Positions 19,939-29,007 of a DNA stretch of 64,000 nucleotides are shown piece after piece. The DNA is from Sphingomonas changnyeongensis (GTDB lineage: Bacteria > Pseudomonadota > Alphaproteobacteria > Sphingomonadales > Sphingomonadaceae): positions 2,663,501 to 2,727,500 of the forward strand of contig NZ_CP047895.1 of NCBI RefSeq assembly GCF_009913435.1, in the 5' to 3' direction. Both the position numbers and the translations under genes were made by a program. The notes beneath the pieces were generated by a model. It made no database searches. It worked only from the letters and a program-made list of their open reading frames with translations, and was not told where the DNA came from. Every line of letters begins with the position of its first letter. Position 1 is the first letter of the stretch.

Positions 19939-20865
19939 ATGGCACGCCCCTCCGATCGGCGGCCCGGCCATTCGCGGCGGGCGCAATATGGGCTGTTCTT
20001 CAGCTATGTCGCGGCGGTGTCCGGCGCGGTCGTGGCGCTGTTGCTGCTGATCCTGTCGGCGGTCGACCCGCAGGGGTTCGGCGCGCTGAAAGGTGCGGTC
20101 GGCGACGCGATGATGCCGCTCAGCGCCGGCGGGCGCGCGGTGGTGCGCACGGCCGGCGATCTGGGCACGGACATGGGCGCCTATGTCGATGCCGCCGGCA
20201 AGGTCCGCCGGCTGGAGGCAGAGGCGCGGGCGCGCGAGACAGCGCTGATCAAGGCGCGCGCGGTTGCGGTTGAAAATGCGCGGCTCAAGCGCCTGCTCGG
20301 CATCGTCGACGCGGAACGCCCGCCGGTTGCGACCGCCCGGCTGGTCAGTTCGTCGGGCACCAGCATCCGCCGGTTCGCGATGCTGTCGGCCGGGCTGACA
20401 TCGGGCGTGCGCACCGGCATGCCGGTGCGCGGGCCGGAAGGGCTGGTGGGCCGCGTGGCCGGGGCCGGCGCGATTTCGGCGCGCGTGCAGCTGATCACCG
20501 ATGGCGGCACCGTGGTGCCCGTGAAGCGCGCGGCGGACGGCCTGCCGGCGATCGCCACCGGTCTTGGCGACGGGCGGATCGAAATCCGCACGCTGGGCGC
20601 GGAATCCAACCCCTTCCGCCCCGGCGACATCTTCCTGACTTCGGGCGCGGGCGGCGTCTATCCGCCCGACGTGCCGGTGGCGCGGGTGACGCGGCGTACG
20701 CGCGACGGCGCGGTCGCCCTGCCGGCGGCCGATCCGGCGCGGCTCGATTACGCCATCGTCGAACAGCCTTTCCAGCCCGCACTGGCCGATGCCGAAAGCG
20801 GCAACGCACCGGCGGCGGAAAGCGGGGGCCAGAACGGGAGCCAGAACGGGGCTGGGCAGCCATGA
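19939..20865 (+). CDS. mreC: Rod shape-determining protein MreC
   Basis: A 308-residue bitopic inner-membrane protein. One membrane helix (about residues 17-45, YVAAVSGAVVALLLLILSAV) is followed by a periplasmic coiled coil (about 75-120, KVRRLEAEARARETALIKARAVAVENARLKRLL) and the double beta-barrel MreC core with GLVGRVAGAGAISARVQLITD. It has a short Ala/Gly/Asn/Gln-rich C-terminal tail. It links MreB to PBP2 and RodA. Its stop overlaps the mreD start by ATGA. Confidence 0.93.
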   Translation: MARPSDRRPGHSRRAQYGLFFSYVAAVSGAVVALLLLILSAVDPQGFGALKGAVGDAMMPLSAGGRAVVRTAGDLGTDMGAYVDAAGKVRRLEAEARARETALIKARAVAVENARLKRLLGIVDAERPPVATARLVSSSGTSIRRFAMLSAGLTSGVRTGMPVRGPEGLVGRVAGAGAISARVQLITDGGTVVPVKRAADGLPAIATGLGDGRIEIRTLGAESNPFRPGDIFLTSGAGGVYPPDVPVARVTRRTRDGAVALPAADPARLDYAIVEQPFQPALADAESGNAPAAESGGQNGSQNGAGQP

Positions 20866-21374
20866 ACGTCCGCACCGGCCAGTTCGGCCCGCCGCCCGTC
20901 CTGTCGGCGCGGGCACGCATCGTGCCCGTCGCCGCGACCATGGCCGGTTCGATGGTAAGCGGCCTGCCCGTCATTCTCGATCAGCCGCTGCTGCCGCCCG
21001 CCGGGCTGATGATGCTGCTTGCCTGGCGGCTGCTGCGTCCCGGCCTGTGGCCGGTCTGGGCGGCGCTGCCGCTGGGGCTGTTCGACGATCTGGCCAGCGG
21101 CCAGCCGGTCGGCAGCGCGATGCTCAGCTGGACGCTGATCTTTCTTGCCATCGAGGCGTCGGAACGCACGCTCGTCTGGCGCGATTATGTGCAGGACTGG
21201 CTGATCGCCGCGCTGTGCCTGATCGGCGGCATCGTGTTCGGCTATGTGGCCGCGCTGGCGGCAGGGGGAGCCGCGCCCTTTGCCGTCATCGTGCCGCAGA
21301 TGCTGATGGCGGTGCTGCTGTTCCCGATGACCGCGCGGCTGTGCGCGCGGCTCGACCAGTGGCGGCTGCGATGA
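20862..21374 (+). CDS. mreD: Rod shape-determining protein MreD
   Basis: A 170-residue polytopic inner-membrane protein with about five hydrophobic helices. The conserved GLFDDLASGQPVGSAMLSWTLIFL segment (16 residues before the Leu-rich part) is the family core. ATGA overlaps on both sides (with mreC at 20862 and mrdA at 21371) show tight translational coupling in the elongasome operon. Confidence 0.88.
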   Translation: MNVRTGQFGPPPVLSARARIVPVAATMAGSMVSGLPVILDQPLLPPAGLMMLLAWRLLRPGLWPVWAALPLGLFDDLASGQPVGSAMLSWTLIFLAIEASERTLVWRDYVQDWLIAALCLIGGIVFGYVAALAAGGAAPFAVIVPQMLMAVLLFPMTARLCARLDQWRLR

Positions 21375-23443
21375 AGCGGCCGCCCCGGGTCGTCACCGAT
21401 GCCAGCCAGACCTTCACCTTCACGCGCCGGGCGATGTTCCTGGGCGCTGCCCAGGCCGGGGTCGGGCTGGTGCTTGCCGGGCGCATGGCCTGGCTGTCGA
21501 TCGCCGAGAATGAGCGCTATGCGCTGCTGTCGGAAAGCAACCGGGTCAATCTGACGCTGATCCCGCCCCGGCGCGGCTGGATCGTCGACCGCAATGGCCG
21601 GCCGATCGCGATCAACCGCACCGATTTCCGCATCGACATCATCCCCGACCGGCTGACCGATGCCGACCGGGTGCTCGCCACGCTGCAGAGCTTGCTGAAA
21701 CTCCCGCCCGAGGAAATGGCGCGCATCCGCGAGGATCTGGATGCCGCTGCCGGCTATCAGCCCGTGCAGGTGGCGGAAAATCTCGACTGGAACAGCTTTG
21801 CCGCGGTGAGCGTCAGGCTGGACGAGCTGCCCGGCGTGTCGCCGATGCGCGGCTATTCGCGCTTCTATCCCGATGGTGCGGCGGTCGGCCATCTTATCGG
21901 CTATGTCGGCGCGGCCTCGGCCAAGGCCTATGAGGAGAGCAAGGACCCGTTGCTGATCACGCCGGGCTTCAAGGTCGGCAAGGACGGCGTTGAAAAACAG
22001 CTGGAGCCGCTGCTGCGCGGCAATCCCGGCGCGAAGCGTGTCGAGGTCACGGCGCGCGGCAAGCTGGTGCGCGAACTGGCGACGCGGCCCGACGAACCGG
22101 GCCGGACGCTCAAGCTCACCATCGACGAACCGCTCCAGGCCTATGCGGCGCGGCGCATGGGCCCGCAATCGGGCGCGGCGATCGTCATCGACTGCCAGAC
22201 CGGCGGCATCCTCGCCATGGCGTCGATGCCGGCCTTTGATCCCAACAGCTTTTCCGACGGCATCGGCCGCGACGAATGGCGGATGCTGTCGGAGGATGAG
22301 CGCCGGCCGCTCTACAACAAGGCGCTGCTCGCCATGTATCCGCCCGGCTCGACCTTCAAGCCGATCCATGCGCTCGCCATTCTGGGCGCGGGGATCAGCC
22401 CGGAAGAAACGGTGCACTGCCCCGGCGGCTACCGGCTCGGCAACCGTTTCTACCGCTGTCTGGGGCGGCACGGCACGGTCGACATGACCCGCGCCATCGC
22501 CAAGAGCTGCAACACTTATTTCTACGCGATGGGCCGCCGCATCGGCATCGAACGCATTGCCGAGGCGGCGCGCACCGCCGGGCTGGGGCGCAAATACGAT
22601 CTGCCCTTTCCGTCGCAGAATTACGGCACCGTGCCCGACAGCGCGTGGAAAAAGCGCAAATATGATCAGGACTGGTCGGCGGCGGACACGCTCAACGCCG
22701 CCATCGGCCAGGGCTATGTGCTGGTGACGCCGCTGCAGATGGCGGTGGCGGCGGCGCGCATCGCCTCGGGCCGGATGCTCGAGCCGCAATTGCTCGCCGG
22801 GCAGGCAAAGGGCATGGCGGATGCGCTGCCGATCCCGCCCGAATATCTGGCCGCGGTGCGCGAAGGCATGCGCCAGGTGGTCAATGGCGATGGCACCGCC
22901 GGGCGCAGCCGGCTGCCGATCGCCGGCATCGAAATGGCCGGCAAGACCGGGACGGCGCAGGTGCGGCGGATCGCCGGCGGCCAGCGCGGCGGGCTGAACG
23001 TGCCGTGGAAATATCGCGATCACGGGCTGTTCGTGTTCTTCGCCCCTGCCGACAATCCGCGCTATGCCGGTGCGGTGGTGGTCGAACATGGCATGTCGGG
23101 ATCAGGCGCGGCAGCACCGGTTGCGCGCGACATCATGACGTTCCTGTTCAATCCCGAACAGGCGATGGCGACGCTCACTGAAATGGAGGCCGGCTGGGGC
23201 GGCGACATCACCCAGCGCATGGCGCGCGAGGCCGCCGCCTTCAGGACGCGCGGCACCCCGGCCGCTCAGCCTGGGGAAGCGCCCCCGGCGGCAGGCGCGG
23301 CCGGGGCGGCTGCACCCGGCGCGCCCGCGACCGGCGCGGCCGCATCGCCGCCCGGCGCGCCCGGTGCGCCCACCGCCGCAGAAGGATCGGCAGCGCCCGG
23401 CCAGCCCGCCGCCCCGCCCCCGCCAGAGGAAGACCCGGAATGA
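21371..23443 (+). CDS. mrdA: Penicillin-binding protein 2 (peptidoglycan transpeptidase)
   Basis: A 690-residue class B PBP for lateral-wall elongation. One N-terminal membrane helix (about residues 16-40) precedes the pedestal domain (RRGWIVDRNGRPIAINRTDFR). The transpeptidase domain has the active-site serine in PPGSTFKPIHAL (S-x-x-K), SCNTYFYAMG (S-x-N) and EMAGKTGTAQVRR (K-T-G). The last ~75 residues are an Ala/Pro/Gly-rich disordered tail ending in acidic PPEEDPE, longer than in most relatives. ATG 21371 lies in the ATGA overlap with mreD. Confidence 0.95.
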   Translation: MKRPPRVVTDASQTFTFTRRAMFLGAAQAGVGLVLAGRMAWLSIAENERYALLSESNRVNLTLIPPRRGWIVDRNGRPIAINRTDFRIDIIPDRLTDADRVLATLQSLLKLPPEEMARIREDLDAAAGYQPVQVAENLDWNSFAAVSVRLDELPGVSPMRGYSRFYPDGAAVGHLIGYVGAASAKAYEESKDPLLITPGFKVGKDGVEKQLEPLLRGNPGAKRVEVTARGKLVRELATRPDEPGRTLKLTIDEPLQAYAARRMGPQSGAAIVIDCQTGGILAMASMPAFDPNSFSDGIGRDEWRMLSEDERRPLYNKALLAMYPPGSTFKPIHALAILGAGISPEETVHCPGGYRLGNRFYRCLGRHGTVDMTRAIAKSCNTYFYAMGRRIGIERIAEAARTAGLGRKYDLPFPSQNYGTVPDSAWKKRKYDQDWSAADTLNAAIGQGYVLVTPLQMAVAAARIASGRMLEPQLLAGQAKGMADALPIPPEYLAAVREGMRQVVNGDGTAGRSRLPIAGIEMAGKTGTAQVRRIAGGQRGGLNVPWKYRDHGLFVFFAPADNPRYAGAVVVEHGMSGSGAAAPVARDIMTFLFNPEQAMATLTEMEAGWGGDITQRMAREAAAFRTRGTPAAQPGEAPPAAGAAGAAAPGAPATGAAASPPGAPGAPTAAEGSAAPGQPAAPPPPEEDPE

Positions 23444-24548
23444 GGGACAGCCTGATCCCCGCGCCGCTTGCCGCCCTGCCATGGCGGGTGCTGCTGCTGG
23501 TCGCCGCGATCGGCAGCTTCGGGCTGGTGGTGCTTTATTCGGCGGCGGGCGGCAGCGTGACCCCCTGGGCGCTCAACCAGGGGGTGCGTTTCACGCTGTT
23601 TCTGGCCCTCGCGCTCGGCCTGTCGCGGGTGCGCGAGGCGACATGGCAGGTGATCGCCTTTCCGCTCTACGGGATCGTGCTGGTGATGCTGTTCGGGGTC
23701 GAACTGCTCGGCGCGGTGCGCGGTGGCAGCCAGCGCTGGCTCGATTTCGGGGTGATCCGGCTGCAACCATCCGAAATCATGAAGCCCGCGATCGTGCTGA
23801 CGGTCGCGCGCTTCTATGCGCTGCTGCCCCCGGCCCAGACCCGCACGCTGACCGCAATCTGGCCGGCGGCACTGCTGATCGGGGTGCCGGTGGGGCTGGT
23901 CATGCTGCAGCCCGATCTGGGCACCGCGCTGATGATCGCAGGCGGCGGGGTGACGGTCACCTTCCTCGCCGGGCTGCCGCTGCGCCTCTATGTGGGGCGG
24001 GGCTTGGCCTTGCCGCCGCCGCGCCGATCGCGTTCAGCCTGCTGCACGAATATCAGCGCAACCGCGTGCTGATCTTCCTCAACCCGGAAGCCGATCCGCT
24101 CGGCAAGGGCTATCACATCACCCAGTCCAAGATCGCGATCGGATCGGGCGGCCTGTCGGGCAAGGGGTTTCTGCAAGGCACGCAGAGCCATCTCGACTAT
24201 CTGCCCGAGGGTCATACCGATTTCGTGTTCGCGACGATGGCCGAGGAATGGGGGCTGATGGGCGGCCTGTTCCTGATCGGCGCGTTCCTGCTGCTGATCC
24301 GCTGGGCGATGCTGGTCGCGATGGCGGCGCGGACGCGCTTTGCCCGGCTGACGGCGGGCGGGCTGGCGATGACGATCTTCTTCTATTTCGGCATCAACCT
24401 GATGATGGTGATGGGGCTGGCCCCTGTCGTCGGCATTCCGCTGCCGCTGGTGTCCTATGGCGGGTCGGCGGTGATGACGGTGATGATCTGCCTTGGCATC
24501 CTGATGTCGATCGACCGCGACAACCGCCGCGCCGCGCCAGGGTTCTGA
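23440..24548 (+). CDS. mrdB: Peptidoglycan glycosyltransferase RodA (apparent frameshift at 23994-23997)
   Basis: SEDS-family polymerase working with PBP2. The first frame (from ATG 23440, ATGA overlap) gives LYSAAGGS, WLDFGVIRLQPSEIMKP and MLQPDLGTALMIAGGG, then breaks. The next frame continues AGLGLAAAAPIAFSLLH, RVLIFLNPEADPLGKGYHI, GGLSGKGFLQGTQSHLDYL, EGHTDFVFATMAEEWG and GIPLPLVSYGGSAVM. One extra G in the run at 23994-23997 rejoins them (LYVGAGLGLA) into a ~369-residue protein of normal length. Because RodA is normally essential in rods, a sequence error is more likely than a pseudogene. Confidence 0.92.
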
Positions 24549-24567
24549 CGCACGGGGTGGGGTGTTC

Positions 24568-24606
24568 TGCGCGCCTCACGGCGCGGTCGCGGCACCGGCC
24601 CGCTCC
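24568..24606. repeat. Partial extra copy of the left flank and arm of the palindromic element
   Basis: The stretch starting TGCGCGCCTCACGGCGCG and continuing into CGGCACCGGCCCGCTCC is repeated almost unchanged from 24618, where it leads into the full palindrome. The unit contains its own small stem GCGCC/GGCGC. It looks like a partial duplication next to the complete element and has no right arm. Confidence 0.7.
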
Positions 24607-24640
24607 GGTTTGTCTGTTGCGCGCCTCACGGCGCGGGGGG

Positions 24641-24720
24641 CGGCACCGGCCCGCTCCCCCACCCGGCCACCCATATGATACTGCCGTTGGGTGGCCGGGT
24701 GGGGGAGCGGGCCGGTGCCG
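24641..24720. repeat. 80-bp perfect palindromic element, copy 1 (33-bp stem, 14-nt loop)
   Basis: Left arm 24641-24673 and right arm 24688-24720 are exact reverse complements over 33 bp. The loop at 24674-24687 is TATGATACTGCCGT. A second copy lies at 32216-32295 with the same loop and one changed base pair that keeps pairing. It lies between the convergent ends of mrdB (+) and an ABC permease gene (-). It could act as a bidirectional terminator or 3'-end structure, or be a dispersed REP-like element. Confidence 0.9.
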
Positions 24721-24737
24721 CGACGTCAGAGCCCCCC

Positions 24738-25931
24738 TCAGCCGCTGCGCCGCGCGAACAGCCGCAGGCCGCCCGATTTCAGGACGCCGATGCGGAACAG
24801 CCGCGCAGCGAGCAGGATCGTCCCCGCCAGCCACAGCAGCTGCCACGCAAGGGCCGCCGCATGCTGCCACATCGGCACGCCCATCGCCGCGCGCGCCGCC
24901 ATTGCGAAGGGCGAACTGAACGGGAAGATCGCCGCAAACACTCCGACCGGGGCATCGGGCGCATTGGCCGCCGCCCCCGCCAGCGCGAACATCGCGACCT
25001 GGAACAAGGTTATGGGCAGCGACAGCATCTGGATTTCGCGCATCGTGCCGGCCTGCGCGCCCACGCCCAGAAACACCGCGCCGAGCAGCAGGAAAGCCAG
25101 CATGAAATAAGCGATGAACAACAGGATGAAGCCCGGCCGCACGATCACGTCGCGCAGCGGTGCGGCGAGATCGGCGGGCAGCAATGCCGCCCCCTGCGCC
25201 AGCAACGCCCCCCAGAAGCCGATGAACAGAAAAGCGACGCCCAGCATGCCGAGCAGCTTGCCCAGGAACACCGCCTCGAGCGGGGCGGCGGCGGCCAGGA
25301 TCTCGATCGCCTTGTTCGCCCGTTCCTCGGAAAGCGTGCCGACCGCCTGGCCGGCGAGCAGCAGCGTCAGGAAGAACATCGTGAACACGACCCCGAAGCC
25401 GAGCGAACGGCCGCTCTCGCGCGTCCGGTCCGCACGCGGGCGGGCGACCGTATCGACCCGCGCCGGCGCGCCCGGTGCGGCGGCTGCGGCATCGAGCGCG
25501 ACCAGATAATCGCCGGCAAAGCCTGACGACGCCCCCTCCGCCGCCAGCACACGCCGCGCGCCGGGCGGACCGTAAAGCACCGCCGGCACCCGCGGCCCCG
25601 CCCCCAGCACCAGCGCGCGCGCCTGCGCGGCGGGATCGGCGGCGGGGGCCGTGACCGTCAGCCGCATCGCCTCGGCCCGGCGCGGCAGCACCGCGCGCAG
25701 CACCTTATCCGCACGGCGCAGCGCCGCCGCCTCGGCCCCGGCGGCAAGCGCGACCGGCCCGGCCTCCGCCCCGGCATCGCGCGCCACCTGCGCCGCACCG
25801 ACACCGCCGATCGCGCCGACGCCGAACATCAGCAGCGGCGCGAGCAGAAACAGCAGGAATGTCGGCGTCAGCACGGTGGCGGCAAAATCGCGCCGCGCAA
25901 TCGCCCATGCCGGCTGGAACAAATCCCTCAT
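24738..25931 (-). CDS. ABC transporter permease, NatB / ABC-2 type
   Basis: A 397-residue membrane protein. The N-terminus RDLFQPAWAIARRDFAATVL leads into a first helix, then a large extracytoplasmic Ala-rich domain (about residues 55-185). Five or so C-terminal helices follow, with VGTLSEERANKAIEILAAA, the conserved coupling segment of NatB-like exporters (E-E-R-x-N-K-x-I-E-I). It pairs with the ATPase immediately upstream (ATGA overlap at 25928). The substrate is unknown; relatives export sodium ions or small molecules. Confidence 0.87.
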   Translation of the reverse strand: MRDLFQPAWAIARRDFAATVLTPTFLLFLLAPLLMFGVGAIGGVGAAQVARDAGAEAGPVALAAGAEAAALRRADKVLRAVLPRRAEAMRLTVTAPAADPAAQARALVLGAGPRVPAVLYGPPGARRVLAAEGASSGFAGDYLVALDAAAAAPGAPARVDTVARPRADRTRESGRSLGFGVVFTMFFLTLLLAGQAVGTLSEERANKAIEILAAAAPLEAVFLGKLLGMLGVAFLFIGFWGALLAQGAALLPADLAAPLRDVIVRPGFILLFIAYFMLAFLLLGAVFLGVGAQAGTMREIQMLSLPITLFQVAMFALAGAAANAPDAPVGVFAAIFPFSSPFAMAARAAMGVPMWQHAAALAWQLLWLAGTILLAARLFRIGVLKSGGLRLFARRSG

Positions 25932-26839
25932 GCCGCCTCCCGCACCAGCTTGACGAACACCTCGTGCAGGCCCGGCCGCTCGATCGACAGGCCGGCAATG
26001 CCGTGCCCGGCGGCGAGCAGCCGGGCAATGACCGGTTCAATCCCCTCATCCGGCACGGAAAAATCAAACCCGTCGCCGCTGGGCGCGGCATCGGCGGGCA
26101 GCAGCGCCCGCACCCCGGCATCGCCCGAACGCGGCACGAAATGCGCGCGCATCGGCAGCAGCGCGCGCGCATCGGCAACCGTCCCTTCAAAGCAGCGCCG
26201 GCCATTGGCGATGATCGCCAGCCGGTCGCACAGCCGCTGCGCATGCGCCATGACATGGGTGGAAAACAGGATCGTCGCCCCCCGCGCCCGCTCGGCCAGG
26301 ATCAGCCCCTCGAGCTTTTCCTGATTGACCGGGTCCAGCCCCGAAAACGGCTCATCGAGCACGATCAGTTCGGGCTGGTGGACAATCGCGCCGAGCAGCT
26401 GGACCAGCTGGGCCATGCCCTTCGACAGTTTTCGGATCTTCTGCCCGGCTGCATGGCCCAGCCCGGCGTCGTGCAGCATCCGGTCGGCGCGCGCGCGTCC
26501 CTCGCGCCAGGGCAGGCCGCGCAGCGCGCCCATGAACGCGATGGTCTCGCGCGCCGTCATCGCCGGATACAGGCCGCGTTCCTCGGGCAGATAGCCGATC
26601 CGGGTGCGCGCCTGGCGCGGATGGGCAAGCCCGAGCAGCTGCCGGCTGCCGCCATCGGGTTCGATGATGCCGAGCAGCATCCGAAGCGTCGTCGTCTTGC
26701 CCGCGCCATTGGGGCCGAGCACGCCGTAAACCGCGCCCTGCGGCACGGCGAGATCGACGCCATCGACCACGCGCCGCTGGCCATAATGTTTGATGAGGCC
26801 ATTGGCCTGCACGATGCCCTGATCCAAACGCCGCCTCAC
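25928..26839 (-). CDS. ABC transporter ATP-binding protein, NatA-like
   Basis: An ATPase subunit of about 300 residues. Walker A GPNGAGKTTTLRML, Q-loop region YLPEERGLYPAMTARETI, signature LSKGMAQ, Walker B LIVLDEPFSGLDP and the H-loop FSTHVMAHAQ are all present. A ~75-residue C-terminal extension is typical of this exporter group. GTG 26839 is the outer limit; GTG 26812 would start at QANGLIKHYG and is equally plausible. It is divergent from the chemoreceptor gene. Confidence 0.9.
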   Translation of the reverse strand: MRRRLDQGIVQANGLIKHYGQRRVVDGVDLAVPQGAVYGVLGPNGAGKTTTLRMLLGIIEPDGGSRQLLGLAHPRQARTRIGYLPEERGLYPAMTARETIAFMGALRGLPWREGRARADRMLHDAGLGHAAGQKIRKLSKGMAQLVQLLGAIVHQPELIVLDEPFSGLDPVNQEKLEGLILAERARGATILFSTHVMAHAQRLCDRLAIIANGRRCFEGTVADARALLPMRAHFVPRSGDAGVRALLPADAAPSGDGFDFSVPDEGIEPVIARLLAAGHGIAGLSIERPGLHEVFVKLVREAA

Positions 26840-27101
26840 CAGCCCCGCGCCGGTCAGCCAGCGCCCGGTGCAACAGGCCCGGTTGCGCCCCAGCCGTCAA
26901 GCGAAAGCGTCACGCCGCCGCCCGCCTGCCAGCCCGCCGCCGCCGCCGCGGCCGGCACCCGGAATATCGCTGATCCGTAACGTTTGCAGGCCCGTTTTTC
27001 CTATGATGACAGCGGAGGCCAGGGTGTTGATCCGCACAGTCGGCGGACGTCCGGTACCCCCATGCCCCGGCTTCCCGGTCGCCATTGTGGCCGGGCGAGA
27101 C
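26840..27101. promoter_or_regulatory. Divergent intergenic region (ABC ATPase / chemoreceptor)
   Basis: A 262-bp GC-rich gap. The most promoter-like stretch is the AT-richer part around 26975-27010. An open frame reaches back through it toward 26868, but it is Pro/Arg-rich low-complexity sequence and is not credible coding DNA. No operator or hairpin was recognised. Confidence 0.3.
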
Positions 27102-28898
27102 ATGAAGGTGTTGAGAATGCTGGCAAACATGACGATCAGGTCGAAGCTGTTCGGGTGTCTGGCGGTGCTGAGCCTCGCGCTCCTTGTGCTGTCGGGGCTG
27201 TTGCTCACGCTGTCGGGCAAGGAAAAACAGGCGCTCGGGGCGATCCTCAACGACCGGCTGGTGCCGCTCAACCAGCTCAACCGGGTGTCGGGTGCCTATG
27301 CGGTGCTGATCGTCGATACCGCGCACAAGGCCCGGTCGGGCGCCGTGTCGCCCGCCGCTGCGCTCGCCAATCTCAAAAGCGCCGAGGCCGATATCCGCGC
27401 CAACTGGGATGCCTATGTCCAGTCGCAGATGACCGCCGATGAAGCCGCCAATGTCGCCGAAGCGAAGAAGCGCATGGCGGTCGCCGACGACGCGACCCGC
27501 CGGCTGGTCGACATCATCCGCCGACGCGACGGTGCCGCGCTCGACCGGTTCGTGACCGGCGAGCTTTATCCCGCGATCGATCCGCTGACCGAACAGATCG
27601 CAAAGCTGATGCTGATCCAGATCGATGTCGGCCAGTCGCTGGCGCGCGATGAAAGCCGCACGGCGACGCTGTTCCAGGTGATCGGGGTGATTGTCGCGCT
27701 GATGAGCGCCGCCGCCGCCGCCGGGGCTGGGCTGGTGATCGCGCGCGCCGTGCTCGCGCCGCTCGATCGGCTGGTGACGACGGTGCAGCGGCTGGCGCAG
27801 GGCGCGCAGGATATCGAGGTGCCCGGCTGCGACAAGGCCGACGAGGTCGGCGCGCTCGCCAAGGCCGTGGTCGGCATCCGCGAGCTGGGCGTGGCGCGCG
27901 CCGCCGCCGATGCCCGCATCGCCGCTGAACAGACCCATGTGACCAGCTGTCTTGCCGCCAGCCTGCGCGCAGTCAGCGACGGCGATCTGACGGCCATCGT
28001 CACCGCCGAATTCCCGGCTGAATATGAAGCGCTGAAGCGCGACTTCAACAGCGCGATCCTGAGCCTTCAGCAGCTGCTGGGCGCGGTGATGGCGAGCACC
28101 GCCACCATCCGCAGCGCCTCGACCGAGATCGCCCAGGCATCCGAAGACCTGTCGCGCCGCACCGAAGGCAGCGCGGCGAGCATCGAGGAAACCTCGGTCG
28201 CCGTCTCGCTGATCGACAAGCGTATCCGCGAAACCGCGACCGCCGCCAACCACACGCTCGCCAACGCCGGCAGCACCAGCCGCACGGTCGAGGAAGGACG
28301 GCGGATCGCGGACGATGCCGTCGCCGCGATGGGCCGGGTTGCCGACAGCGCCCAGGGCATCGACAGCGTGATCGAGGGGCTGGACAAGATCGCGTTCCAG
28401 ACGCGCGTTCTGGCGATGAACGCGGCGGTCGAGGCGGGCCGGGCGGGCGAGGCCGGGCGCGGCTTTGCGGTCGTCGCCGACCTGGTTTCGGCACTCGCGA
28501 TGCGCGCCGAGGAAGAAGCCAAGCGCGCGCGCGACCAGCTGACCGCCACCCAGGCCGATATCGGCACCGCCGTGGCAGCGGTCGAGCGGGTCGACGGCGC
28601 GCTCCAGAGCATTGCCAGCGGAGTTGCCGAGGTCAACGCGCTGCTCGGCACCATCGCTGACGACAATGCCGCCCAGGCCTCGACGATCGGCGAGATCACC
28701 GGTGCGATGTCCGGCATGGACCAGATGACCCAGCAGAATGCCGCGATGGTCGAGCAGACATCGGCGGCTGCGCGCGGCCTGTCTAACGAGGCGCTGCTGC
28801 TGGCCGAACAGGCCGGGCGGTTCCGGATCTCGAACGACAATCTGCCAGGTTCGGGCAGGCGGGGCGGACAAAGGCTGGACGCGTTGCTGAGCGCCTGA
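27102..28898 (+). CDS. Methyl-accepting chemotaxis protein
   Basis: A 598-residue receptor: TM1 (about 12-35), a four-helix-bundle ligand domain, TM2 (about 190-215), a HAMP segment, and a cytoplasmic signalling domain. The hairpin tip reads AFQTRVLAMNAAVEAGRAGE and then GRGFAVVAD. That is recognisable but departs from the canonical AFQTNxLALNAAVEAARAGE. A methylation-type helix SEDLSRRTEGSAASIEET precedes it. ATG 27102 is used; ATG 27117 has a better-placed AAGG. No che genes are in the window, so its kinase partner is elsewhere. Confidence 0.88.
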   Translation: MKVLRMLANMTIRSKLFGCLAVLSLALLVLSGLLLTLSGKEKQALGAILNDRLVPLNQLNRVSGAYAVLIVDTAHKARSGAVSPAAALANLKSAEADIRANWDAYVQSQMTADEAANVAEAKKRMAVADDATRRLVDIIRRRDGAALDRFVTGELYPAIDPLTEQIAKLMLIQIDVGQSLARDESRTATLFQVIGVIVALMSAAAAAGAGLVIARAVLAPLDRLVTTVQRLAQGAQDIEVPGCDKADEVGALAKAVVGIRELGVARAAADARIAAEQTHVTSCLAASLRAVSDGDLTAIVTAEFPAEYEALKRDFNSAILSLQQLLGAVMASTATIRSASTEIAQASEDLSRRTEGSAASIEETSVAVSLIDKRIRETATAANHTLANAGSTSRTVEEGRRIADDAVAAMGRVADSAQGIDSVIEGLDKIAFQTRVLAMNAAVEAGRAGEAGRGFAVVADLVSALAMRAEEEAKRARDQLTATQADIGTAVAAVERVDGALQSIASGVAEVNALLGTIADDNAAQASTIGEITGAMSGMDQMTQQNAAMVEQTSAAARGLSNEALLLAEQAGRFRISNDNLPGSGRRGGQRLDALLSA

Positions 28899-28983
28899 GC
28901 CGGGCGGGACTGCGCATCGGCGGAAGGTGCGGGGCACGGGGCGCGTTTCCTCCCCGGCTGGTATCGCCGGATAAGATTTGCTT

Positions 28984-29000
28984 TTGATAATCGTTCGCGT
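28984..29000. promoter_or_regulatory. Possible iron-regulator (Fur-like) site upstream of the PepSY operon
   Basis: TTGATAATCGTTCGCGT, an imperfect palindrome of TTGCGAAT..TTCGCAA type, lies in an AT-rich patch just before ATG 29008. Similar TTGCGA-containing sites precede the siderophore receptor and bfd. Regulation is inferred from position and gene content only. Confidence 0.35.
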
Positions 29001-29007
29001 TAGTGCG

